Of a DNA stretch of 64,000 nt, positions 8,679 to 15,326 are shown one piece after another. This DNA is from Nocardioides lacusdianchii (lineage in GTDB: Bacteria; Actinomycetota; Actinomycetes; Propionibacteriales; Nocardioidaceae): positions 20,201 through 84,200 of the forward strand of contig NZ_JADHZD010000015.1 of NCBI RefSeq assembly GCF_020102855.1, in the 5' to 3' direction. Below the pieces are notes generated by a model. It did not search any database. It was not told where the DNA came from and saw only the letters and a list, made by a program, of their open reading frames with translations. Each line of letters begins with the position of its first letter. Position 1 is the stretch's first letter. Made by a program: the position numbers and the translations under genes.

Positions 8679-8803
8679 CCCGGCTCGAACCGCACAGCCC
8701 CGCAGCGCGCGCACGACGACACCGTCGACGCACCGCGCGCCACGACCACCTGATCGAGGTCCCAGACGTGCCCGGCGCAGTCGGCGTCGTCGTCCATTCC
8801 CAC
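8621..8803 (-). CDS. Antisense small zinc-ribbon protein
   Basis: A 60-residue minus-strand frame starting at GTG 8803 (or ATG 8797) and ending inside the 3' end of the MuF gene. The sequence DCAGHVWDLDQVV followed by CARCGAVRFEP has the C-H...C-x2-C layout and the compact length of small zinc proteins found in actinophages, and reads like a real protein rather than an Arg/Pro shadow. It fills the otherwise empty gap 8679-8838 and is the only minus-strand gene in the head region. Confidence 0.55.
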   Translation of the reverse strand: MGMDDDADCAGHVWDLDQVVVARGASTVSSCARCGAVRFEPGQAAVRDDRPPLGGAGATP

Positions 8804-8838
8804 CGACAGAACGCTACCCGTGACCGGGAGGTCTGACC

Positions 8839-10104
8839 ATGCCCCAGCCGCTGCACGAGTCCGTGAGGTCTCTCGCCGAGGCGACCACGAACCCGAGTGC
8901 TGAGTCCGGCCTCCTCGAGGTCGAGTTCATCACTCCCGGGTGGGGGTCGTCGGGCTACTACTCCCGCGCCGTCGTGGAGGCTGCCGCGCCGCTGTTCGCG
9001 GTCGGCACCCACATGTACTTCGATCACCCCTCGGCCGCGGAGAACGCGGACCGGCCCGAGCGGTCCGTGCGGGACCTCGCCGCCGTCATCGAGGAGGCCG
9101 GGACGGTGAACCCGGCCACCGGCGGGATCCTCGGGAAGGTCCGCCCGCTTCAGGCGTACAAGGAGCTCCTGACCGACGAGGCGTTCGCCAAGAACGTTGG
9201 CCTCTCGATCCGGGGGTCGGCGACCGACATCACGGTCGGTGAGGCCGAGGGCCGCAAGGGTCCGATCATCGAGGGCCTGGCCGACCTGTCGTCCGTCGAC
9301 TTCGTGACCAGGGCCGGTCGAGGCGGGCGGGTGCTGTCGGTGCTCGAGTCCGCCGGCGTCGTCGAGGCCACCCACAACGACACCCGCGAGCAGCTGCAGA
9401 ACGCGCTGGGCCTGACGTACGGCGGCGAAGACCGCTGGACCTACGTCCGCGACTTCGACGAGACGACCGTCTGGTTCCAGGTCAGCGCCGACGGCGTCGA
9501 GCGCATGTACGGCCAGACGTACGCCGCGGCCGACGGCGCGGTCACCCTCACTGGCGAGCGGACCGAGGTCCGCACCGTCACCACCTACGTCCCGGTCGCC
9601 CGGCCGGGAAGCACCACCACCGAGGAGTCCGAGGAGGACACCATGCCCAACATCGAGGAGAGCGAGCTCACTCGCCTTCGCGAGGACGCCGGCCGGGTGA
9701 CCGCGCTCGAGGAGCGCGCAACCACCGCCGAGCAGCGTGCCATCACGGCCGAGCGGGAGCGCGACCAGCTGCGCGCCCGCGAGTCCGCGATCACGCACGC
9801 TCGGTCCCGCGTCACCACCGCCAACGCGGCCCTGCCGACCTCCACGGTCGACCGGATCGTCGAGGCCGCGACCCGCACCGTCCCGCTGACCGAGGCCGGC
9901 CAGCTCGACACCACTGCCCTCGACACCGCCGTCGACGCCGCCCGGACCACCGAGGAGACCTACCTCGCCGGGCTCGCCGAGGCGGCAGGCGCCGGCCGTG
10001 TGTCCGGATTCGGTGGCATCGCCACCGAGCCGGCCGCGATCAGCGAGTCCGACATCGACTCCGCCGTGGGCTCCGCCTTCGGCCGCCAGGTCAAGGAGGC
10101 CTGA
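8839..10104 (+). CDS. Capsid maturation protease with scaffold domain
   Basis: A 421-residue prohead protease that cleaves scaffold and capsid proteins during head maturation. Residues 1-190 are the protease: the likely catalytic His is in THMYFDHPSAAEN and the Ser in VGLSIRGSATD, and a DLSSVDFVTRAG segment follows, as in actinophage serine proteases. Residues 270-330 are a strongly charged coiled coil (scaffold-like). A second start at 9643 would make the scaffold part alone. Start ATG 8839 has GGGAGG upstream. The decoration and major capsid genes follow. Confidence 0.88.
   Translation: MPQPLHESVRSLAEATTNPSAESGLLEVEFITPGWGSSGYYSRAVVEAAAPLFAVGTHMYFDHPSAAENADRPERSVRDLAAVIEEAGTVNPATGGILGKVRPLQAYKELLTDEAFAKNVGLSIRGSATDITVGEAEGRKGPIIEGLADLSSVDFVTRAGRGGRVLSVLESAGVVEATHNDTREQLQNALGLTYGGEDRWTYVRDFDETTVWFQVSADGVERMYGQTYAAADGAVTLTGERTEVRTVTTYVPVARPGSTTTEESEEDTMPNIEESELTRLREDAGRVTALEERATTAEQRAITAERERDQLRARESAITHARSRVTTANAALPTSTVDRIVEAATRTVPLTEAGQLDTTALDTAVDAARTTEETYLAGLAEAAGAGRVSGFGGIATEPAAISESDIDSAVGSAFGRQVKEA
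9643..10104 (+). CDS. Nested scaffold protein, internal start
   Basis: Inside the protease gene, ATG 9643 is preceded at 9631-9637 by GAGGAGG, a near-perfect ribosome binding site with 5-base spacing. Initiation here would give a 153-residue protein starting MPNIEESELTRLREDAG, with a heptad-rich coiled coil over its first 60 residues. This matches the known arrangement in lambda and other phages, where the scaffold is made from an internal start in frame with the protease. Expression is inferred from the signal, not shown. Confidence 0.6.
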   Translation: MPNIEESELTRLREDAGRVTALEERATTAEQRAITAERERDQLRARESAITHARSRVTTANAALPTSTVDRIVEAATRTVPLTEAGQLDTTALDTAVDAARTTEETYLAGLAEAAGAGRVSGFGGIATEPAAISESDIDSAVGSAFGRQVKEA

Positions 10105-10107
10105 CCC

Positions 10108-10458
10108 ATGCGCAACGAGCACTTCTACCCCAACGACCCGGCCGACAAGCTGTCGCTCCCGGTCGCCGCCGACACCGCCTCCGGCGCGCCGGTCATGGTC
10201 GGGGCCCTCCCCGGCGTCACCGCGACCGCCGAGGGCGAGGGCGGCAACGCCGACGGCTACGCCTCGGTGTGGCTCGCCGGCGTCTACCGCCTCCCGATCA
10301 CCACCACGACCGCCATCACCGTCGGTGGCGCCGTCTACATCACCTCGGGTGGCTCCCTCACCCCGGTCGCGTCCGGCAACACCCTCTTCGGCCACGTGGT
10401 CGAGGCCAAGGGCACCACCGCCGGCGAGATCGTCCCCGTCAAGCTCGCCAAGGTCTGA
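10108..10458 (+). CDS. Capsid decoration protein (DUF2190-like)
   Basis: A 116-residue beta-rich protein, three bases after the protease stop. Its layout (DTASGAPVMVGALPGV, GYASVWLAGVYRLPI, ITVGGAVYITSGG, LFGHVVEAK) fits the DUF2190 family of head decoration or stabilisation proteins that sit on the capsid surface. It lies immediately before the major capsid gene, as usual. Family assignment is by pattern recognition. Confidence 0.75.
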   Translation: MRNEHFYPNDPADKLSLPVAADTASGAPVMVGALPGVTATAEGEGGNADGYASVWLAGVYRLPITTTTAITVGGAVYITSGGSLTPVASGNTLFGHVVEAKGTTAGEIVPVKLAKV

Positions 10459-10469
10459 GGAGGACCACG

Positions 10470-11600
10470 ATGACCAGCACGCTCATCAACGTCGCGGAGA
10501 CCTTCGGGCTCACCGAGGACCAGACCCTCGCGGGGGTCTCGCCCATCACGCGACGCCAGTACACCCCGCGCCGCCGTGGCGCGATCGTCGAGGCCGCCAC
10601 CCTGTGGCAGCGCGTCTTCGAGGGCGACATCCGTGCCGCCGTCCAGGTCCGCGAGGCGCTGTCCACCTCCGACCTGTTCGTCTCCGCCACCGGCGACGTC
10701 CTGGACCGGGAGCTGCTCCAGCAGTACACCAACATCCAGGCGGAGTGGGCCGGGTTCGCGACCCGGACCCTGGTGCGGAACTTCAAGCCGAAGAAGATGG
10801 TCGACATCCTCGGCGGCCGCACCGCTCTCGACCGCGTCCCCGAGCTCACTGCCTACCCGGGCGCCGAGTCCGACACCCGCGAGTTCGAGATCCAGGTGGC
10901 GAAGTTCGGCCGCCAGTTCGGGTTCTCGTGGGAGGCCATGGTCAACGACGACCTGGACGAGCTCATGCAGATCCCCAACCGGTTCGCCGAGGCGGCCTCC
11001 ATCACGGAGACCAACGCCGCGCTCGAGCAGATCGCCGACCTGACCACGGGCGCCCCCAACACGGGGTTCTTCAAGGACTACTCGGCGGTTTCCGGCTACG
11101 GGAACCTCAACACCGCCCCGGTCGCCGGGGTGCTGAACGAGGCCAACCTGCAGACGGCCATCGAGGCCGTGCGTCAGCGCAAGGACGCCGAGGGCAACAT
11201 CGTCCCGGCGCCCCGCCTGAAGCTCGTGGTGGGTCCCGCGCAGGAGTTCACCGCCCGCCGGATCCTCAACGCGACCGAGCTGCGCGTCACCAGCGGCAGC
11301 CGCACGTCCGTGGAGCCCAACCCGCTCCGCGGCACGGTCGACCTCGAGGTCGTCAACCGGCTCCCCGGCCTGGCGTGGTTCGTCCTCCCGACGCCCAACC
11401 AGGGCCGCCCGGCCATCGCGGTCGCGTTCCTGCGCGGCTTCGAGACCCCGGACATCCGGCAGAAGGCCAACGCCGGCCAGGCCCGCCAGCCCGACGAGGG
11501 CGACTTCGACGACGACTCCGTGCGCTACCGCGTGCGGCACGTCACCGGCGCCGCCCAGGTGGACCCCATCCACACCTACGCGGGCACCGGCTCCGCCTGA
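10470..11600 (+). CDS. Major capsid protein
   Basis: A 376-residue HK97-fold-type capsid subunit. The length, position after protease and decoration genes, and segments such as RFAEAASITETNAALEQIADL, RLKLVVGPAQEFTARRIL and FLRGFETPDIRQK support this. A helical N-terminal region (residues 1-70) could be the part trimmed by the protease. AGGAGG lies 7 bases before ATG 10470, consistent with very high expression. A strong hairpin follows the gene. Confidence 0.92.
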   Translation: MTSTLINVAETFGLTEDQTLAGVSPITRRQYTPRRRGAIVEAATLWQRVFEGDIRAAVQVREALSTSDLFVSATGDVLDRELLQQYTNIQAEWAGFATRTLVRNFKPKKMVDILGGRTALDRVPELTAYPGAESDTREFEIQVAKFGRQFGFSWEAMVNDDLDELMQIPNRFAEAASITETNAALEQIADLTTGAPNTGFFKDYSAVSGYGNLNTAPVAGVLNEANLQTAIEAVRQRKDAEGNIVPAPRLKLVVGPAQEFTARRILNATELRVTSGSRTSVEPNPLRGTVDLEVVNRLPGLAWFVLPTPNQGRPAIAVAFLRGFETPDIRQKANAGQARQPDEGDFDDDSVRYRVRHVTGAAQVDPIHTYAGTGSA

Positions 11601-11620
11601 TCCGTTCTCGGATCGCCTCC

Positions 11621-11657
11621 AGGTGGGGCGAGGGGCTTCGCGCTCCTCGCCCCGCCT
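11621..11657 (+). terminator. Hairpin after major capsid gene
   Basis: GGGGCGAGG (11625-11633) pairs exactly with CCTCGCCCC (11645-11653) around an 11-base loop; AGG (11621-11623) and CCT (11655-11657) extend it across a T-G pair. No T-run follows. A partial terminator or mRNA-stabilising hairpin after the capsid gene would raise capsid mRNA relative to tail genes, a common phage device. Confidence 0.55.
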
Positions 11658-11688
11658 GGCACCACCACCGTGACGTGAGGAGCCCGTG

Positions 11689-12066
11689 ATGGCGACCAGC
11701 AGCACCCCCGAAGGCCAGGTCCGGCTCCTCATCAACGACACCGCCACCACCGACCCGGTCTTCACCGACGACGAGATCACCACCTTCCTCGCCCTCGAGG
11801 ACGGCAACGTGAAGCGGGCCGCCGCGCAGGCCCTCGACACCATCGCCGACGACGAGGCCCTGACCTCGAAGGCGATCCGCACTCAGGACCTCGCGACCGA
11901 CGGCGCGAAGGTCGCCGACTCGCTCCGCAAGCGCGCCGCCTCCCTGCGCTCGCAGGCCGACAAGGCCGACGACGACGCGGACGACGGGTTCTTCGCGATC
12001 GTCCCCATGAACGTTGGCCACCGCGGCCCCGAGCTCACCCGCCACGAGCCGGGCTACTGGCCGTGA
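11689..12066 (+). CDS. Head-tail connector (adaptor) protein
   Basis: A 125-residue protein in the slot of the gp6-like connector that docks on the portal. It is helical: VRLLINDTATTDPVFTDDEITTFLALE followed by a long helix (KRAAAQALDTIADDEALTSKA) is the typical start of this family. GAGGAG at 11676-11681 favours ATG 11689 over GTG 11686. The stop overlaps the next GTG. Confidence 0.8.
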   Translation: MATSSTPEGQVRLLINDTATTDPVFTDDEITTFLALEDGNVKRAAAQALDTIADDEALTSKAIRTQDLATDGAKVADSLRKRAASLRSQADKADDDADDGFFAIVPMNVGHRGPELTRHEPGYWP

Positions 12067-12497
12067 GGCGCCACCACACCGGCTCCGGCCGACGCCAGGT
12101 GATCCCGGCCGACTGGGAGGCCCCGCACCGCGTCGTCGCCGCCGGCACCCACCGCGGCCGCGTGTCCCTCCGGGTCCCCGGCACCGTGCAGGTCTTCTCC
12201 GACGACGAGCAGGCCATGGTGACGACCCCGGTCCCGCCGTACGCCACCGAGGTGCCCGCCCGCGTCCTCGAGCTCAACGGCGAGGCGAACACCATCCGCA
12301 CCGGCGAGGACACCGAGATCGTCGTCGACTTCCTCGTCGCGATTGCCGCCGACCACGACGGCGTCACCGCCGGCCACCTGGTGCACGTCACCGCGGCGAC
12401 CGACCAGCTGCTCGTCGGCACGACCCTGCGGGTCCAGCACGTCGGCCGCGGCACCGAGCGCTTCGAGCGCCACCTGTTCTGCACCCACATCGACTGA
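12063..12497 (+). CDS. Head-tail stopper-like protein (DUF6093-like)
   Basis: A 144-residue beta-rich protein from GTG 12063 in a GTGA overlap with the adaptor. Segments such as EANTIRTGEDTEIVVDFLVAI and GTTLRVQHVGRGTERFERHLFC resemble actinophage DUF6093 proteins, thought to close the neck after DNA packaging. The position between adaptor and gp10-like protein supports a neck role. Confidence 0.65.
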   Translation: MRRHHTGSGRRQVIPADWEAPHRVVAAGTHRGRVSLRVPGTVQVFSDDEQAMVTTPVPPYATEVPARVLELNGEANTIRTGEDTEIVVDFLVAIAADHDGVTAGHLVHVTAATDQLLVGTTLRVQHVGRGTERFERHLFCTHID

Positions 12498-12507
12498 GGA
12501 GGCCGCG

Positions 12508-12885
12508 ATGGGCATCGAGTTCGACGCCTCCACCGTCGTTGCCTACAGCACCCGCCTGTCCGCCGCCGGGGGCCGCGTCGGCGCCAAGGGGTCCGCGGTG
12601 TTCCGCAAGACGATCTTCGACATCGAGGCTGACGCGAAGATGCTCATCGAGGCGTACGACGCCGTCGACACCGGCGACATGATGAACTCCACGACGTCGA
12701 CCATCTCCGGCGACGGCCGCACCGGTGAGATCACCGGCGAGGTGGGCCCGACCGTCGACTACGGCCTGTACGTCCACGAGGGCACCTCCGTGATGCCCGG
12801 CCGCCCGTTCCTGGCCGACGCGTTCGACCGGCGTGTGACGCCGTTCGAGGCCGCGCTGGCCACGATCGCCGAGACCGAGGCCTGA
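12508..12885 (+). CDS. HK97 gp10-like neck/tail-joining protein
   Basis: A 125-residue protein with the gp10 family layout: an N-terminal helix, then TGDMMNSTTSTISGDGRTGEITGEVGPTVDYG cut here as two recognisable halves (DTGDMMNST; GPTVDYGLYVHEGT) and the terminal PGRPFLADAFDRR. In HK97 this protein helps join tail to head. ATG 12508 is preceded by GAGGAGG with 6-base spacing. Confidence 0.82.
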   Translation: MGIEFDASTVVAYSTRLSAAGGRVGAKGSAVFRKTIFDIEADAKMLIEAYDAVDTGDMMNSTTSTISGDGRTGEITGEVGPTVDYGLYVHEGTSVMPGRPFLADAFDRRVTPFEAALATIAETEA

Positions 12886-12889
12886 CCCG

Positions 12890-13387
12890 GTGGCCGCCGT
12901 CGTGTCCCGCCGCACTGTCGCGAACGCTGTCGCCACCCGCCTCGTCGGGGTCACCCAGGCGACCGGCTACTACGGCCAGATCGGGCGGCCGCTGCCCGGG
13001 CAGACGCTGGTCAGCGCCGGTGGCACGATCCCCGACGACCCGCCCGCCAAGGACCCCACGAACGGCGACATGCGGGTCCGGGCCTACTTCGTGCTCTACC
13101 CCGGCGCCGGCGGTCCCGGCCCTGACGCCGACCTGGCCGACGAGAACGTCGACCTCACCATCAGCCTCCCCGTGACCGCCGTCGCCGGCGACGTCGAGGA
13201 CCTCCTCGCGCTCATCGACCGCATCACCGGCCGGGTCCTGCGCTGGACGCCGACGATCCCCGGCCTGGCGTGCGGGCGGATCCGGTTCCCCGTCGGCTAC
13301 GAGCCCGGACCGCTGCTCGTCGACGACCAGATGAAGCCCGAGCGGCTCTACGTCCGCCTGCCGTTCCAGATCACCGCCACCACCTGA
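12890..13387 (+). CDS. Tail terminator/completion-like protein
   Basis: A 165-residue protein from GTG 12890, between the gp10-like and tail tube genes, the slot of the tail terminator that caps the tube. It shows an N-terminal helix (RRTVANAVATRLVGV), a central beta region (VDLTISLPVTAVAGDVEDLLALIDRI is characteristic) and a terminal strand (RLYVRLPFQITA). The assignment rests mainly on position. Confidence 0.6.
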   Translation: MAAVVSRRTVANAVATRLVGVTQATGYYGQIGRPLPGQTLVSAGGTIPDDPPAKDPTNGDMRVRAYFVLYPGAGGPGPDADLADENVDLTISLPVTAVAGDVEDLLALIDRITGRVLRWTPTIPGLACGRIRFPVGYEPGPLLVDDQMKPERLYVRLPFQITATT

Positions 13388-13397
13388 GGAGTCCCCG

Positions 13398-13619
13398 ATG
13401 GGCCAGTTCGTGAACGTCTACTCCAGGGCCACCGGCCTCAAGCACCGGGTGCCGGCGCACTGGATGGACCACCCCACCCTCGGCAAGCCGTTCCGCAAGA
13501 CCCCGAAGCAGACCGCTGCCGAGACCCGCGCCCTGGGTTCGGCCACCCCCGCCACCGACGTCGTCACCCCCGACGCGTCGGCCAACACCGAGTCCGCGGC
13601 CGCCGCGGGACAGGAGTAA
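13398..13619 (+). CDS. Small hypothetical tail-module protein
   Basis: A 73-residue protein from ATG 13398 with GAGGAG just upstream. The N terminus (FVNVYSRATGLKHRVPAHWMDHP) is compact and resembles small proteins that precede the tail tube gene in actinophages; the C terminus is Ala/Thr-rich and disordered. Function unknown. Confidence 0.7.
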   Translation: MGQFVNVYSRATGLKHRVPAHWMDHPTLGKPFRKTPKQTAAETRALGSATPATDVVTPDASANTESAAAAGQE

Positions 13620-13623
13620 CCCC

Positions 13624-14136
13624 ATGCCCAAGAGCCTGGCCGACGGCCACCTCAAGTTCACGATCCTCACCGAGAAGCCGGCCAACCCGAGCGCCGTCAC
13701 CGCGACGATCCTCAACGCCGGCGTCGACGCGTCGTGTGCGGTCCTCGCCTCCGACTTCACCTTCTCCCCCGCCGACTCCGACAAGGTCAACGAGAAGGCG
13801 CTGTGCACCACCAACAACGCCAACGCGATCGGCGCCGACAACTTCCAGGCCGGCGCCACCTTCTTCCGCTACTTCGACGAGGTCACCGGCGCCGCCGACC
13901 TCCTCGAGGACGAGGCCTACCAGGCCGTGAAGGAGAAGGGCACGACCGTGTGGGGCTTCCTCCGCGAGTCCGGGAAGCTCTCGACGGCCGACTGGGCCGA
14001 CGGCGACGAGTACCTGTGGATGGAGCTCCTCACCGACCGTCCGCAGCGGCCCTCGAACGCGGGCGGCTACATCAAGCGCCGCGTGCCGATGGAGCCGCAG
14101 TCCGGCGACGACGGCGTGGTCGCCGCCGGCGCCTGA
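13624..14136 (+). CDS. Major tail tube protein
   Basis: A 170-residue protein directly before the terminator and the tail assembly chaperone genes, the usual place of the tube subunit of long-tailed phages. It has the mixed beta pattern of tube proteins (HLKFTILTEKP, ASDFTFSPADSDKV, ATFFRYFDEVTG, YLWMELLTDRPQ). A strong ribosome binding site (GGGACAGGAG) precedes ATG 13624. Confidence 0.8.
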   Translation: MPKSLADGHLKFTILTEKPANPSAVTATILNAGVDASCAVLASDFTFSPADSDKVNEKALCTTNNANAIGADNFQAGATFFRYFDEVTGAADLLEDEAYQAVKEKGTTVWGFLRESGKLSTADWADGDEYLWMELLTDRPQRPSNAGGYIKRRVPMEPQSGDDGVVAAGA

Positions 14137-14155
14137 CCGGTCGCATCCCCTGAGC

Positions 14156-14193
14156 GGGGTGGTGGGTGGACGTCGAGGGCCACCCACCACCCC
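14156..14193 (+). terminator. 14-bp hairpin after tail tube gene
   Basis: GGGGTGGTGGGTGG (14156-14169) pairs perfectly with CCACCCACCACCCC (14180-14193) around the 10-base loop 14170-14179. It is the most stable hairpin of the late cluster and separates abundant structural genes (capsid, tube) from the lower-abundance chaperone and tape measure genes. There is no T-run. Confidence 0.65.
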
Positions 14194-14209
14194 TGACGTC
14201 ACCCAGCCT

Positions 14210-14248
14210 CTCGACAGCCCGCCTCGACACCCCTCGACCTCCCTCGAC
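14210..14248 (+). repeat. Four CTCGAC iterations before tail chaperone
   Basis: CTCGAC occurs at 14210, 14223, 14233 and 14243; the last three are exactly 10 bases apart, one DNA helix turn. The loop of the preceding hairpin holds the inverse (GTCGAG, 14172-14177). The array lies between the hairpin and the chaperone start. It may be a protein-binding array or just biased sequence. Confidence 0.45.
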
Positions 14249-14262
14249 AGGAGCACCACCTG

Positions 14263-14865
14263 ATGAACGACGACACCACCCTGAGCGACGACCCCACGTC
14301 GACGCCCGCGCCCGACCCCATCGCGCTGGTGAAGCCCAAGCGATTCACCGTCGACGAGGTCCTTGCCAGCGCACGCCGCATCGAGCGCACCGCCAACGTG
14401 TGCGTCCGCGGCGACCTCCAGGCCGAGTTCGACGAGCTGCTCGACGAGCTCGCCACCCTCGTCACCGCCACCGGCGAGCTCATGGAGGACGACACCGACG
14501 AGGCCCTCGGCGACGTCACCGCCCGGACCCGCGTCGCGCAGATCAACGAGCGGATCCCCGTGCTGCGCCGCGAGATGGCTCAGGCCATGTGGTCGGTCAG
14601 GTTCCGCGGCATGTCGTCGGATGAGTGGGCGCCGTTCGTGAAGAAGAACATGCCCGAGAAGGGCGACAAGAAGGACTTCTTCAACCTCCTGCTGTCGAAG
14701 ACCGCGATCGAGCCCGAGCTGACCCTCGACCAGGTCCGCGAGCTGCGGAAGGTCTTCACGCAGCGCTCGATAAACGAGCTCGTCAACAAGGCGTGGGAGG
14801 CCTGCACCGAGGGCGGCATCGACGTCCCAAAATTGCCTCTCTCCTTGCGGAGGACCCACTCCTAA
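14263..14865 (+). CDS. Tail assembly chaperone, short form
   Basis: A 200-residue protein corresponding to the G-type chaperone that keeps the tape measure soluble during tail assembly. It is acidic with long helices (DLQAEFDELLDELATLV), typical of this family in actinophages. The in-frame stop at 14863-14865 is reached by most ribosomes. A slippery heptamer near the 3' end produces the longer form in the -1 frame. GACAGGAG lies 10-17 bases upstream of ATG 14263. Confidence 0.88.
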   Translation: MNDDTTLSDDPTSTPAPDPIALVKPKRFTVDEVLASARRIERTANVCVRGDLQAEFDELLDELATLVTATGELMEDDTDEALGDVTARTRVAQINERIPVLRREMAQAMWSVRFRGMSSDEWAPFVKKNMPEKGDKKDFFNLLLSKTAIEPELTLDQVRELRKVFTQRSINELVNKAWEACTEGGIDVPKLPLSLRRTHS

Positions 14866-15326
14866 GGGACCTGATCTCGGCCGCCCGCGAGGCCGGGATC
14901 GCGCCGACGCTCTACCTCGGCGTACGGCTCCCCATCGTCACCTACGAGTACGGCGACCCTGAGCACCCCGAGCGCATCACGCGCGCGATCTCCGGGCCGC
15001 CGTACACCGCGGAGGACCACGCCCTCATCGGCGGGCTCAGGGCGTACGAGAAGACCCGCTGCCCGGGCGGCTGCGGCTTCGCGATCGACGTGGCCTGGCA
15101 CTCCGACATGGACGGCTGGTTCGACGACGTCCACGAGTACGTCTGCCACGCCTGCACGGCCCGTGAAGGCACGGAGCGGAAGTTCGTCTCCACCGACACG
15201 AGCCGCGACTTCACCGTCCAGCCGCTCCCGCCGTTCGAGATGGGCGGCACCACCACCGCCCCGACCCCGCCCGCGCCATCGGCGGGGCGCCGTACCGACG
15301 CGACCTTGGAAGGCGGTGAGCTGTGA
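14263..15326 (+). CDS. Tail assembly chaperone, frameshift (G-T) fusion
   Basis: The long chaperone form, about 354 residues, made by a -1 shift at 14826-14832 (read 14263-14832 joined to 14832-15326). The extra 164 residues correspond to the T domain that recruits the tape measure. It begins LLRDLISAAREAG and contains a zinc-ribbon-like stretch (CPGGCGFAID followed by YVCHACTAREG), which is unusual for a T domain. The stop overlaps the tape measure GTG. Fusion by frameshift at this position is well known in long-tailed phages. Confidence 0.82.
14826..14832 (+). other. CCCAAAA -1 ribosomal frameshift site
   Basis: C CCA AAA in the frame of the chaperone gene is a canonical X_XXY_YYZ slippery heptamer. 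Slipping back one base after CCA AAA continues as K-I-A-S-L-L-A-E-D-P and stays open to 15326. It is 11 codons before the zero-frame stop. A weak CTCC/GGAG hairpin lies just downstream. Confidence 0.85.

Noticed and set aside
8419..10395. 658-residue minus-strand open frame opposite the protease and decoration genes
   Set aside because: Gly/Asp/Arg-rich antisense shadow; the + strand encodes recognisable head proteins throughout.
10335..11882. 515-residue minus-strand open frame over the major capsid gene
   Set aside because: Shadow frame; the capsid gene and its ribosome binding site are clear on the other strand.
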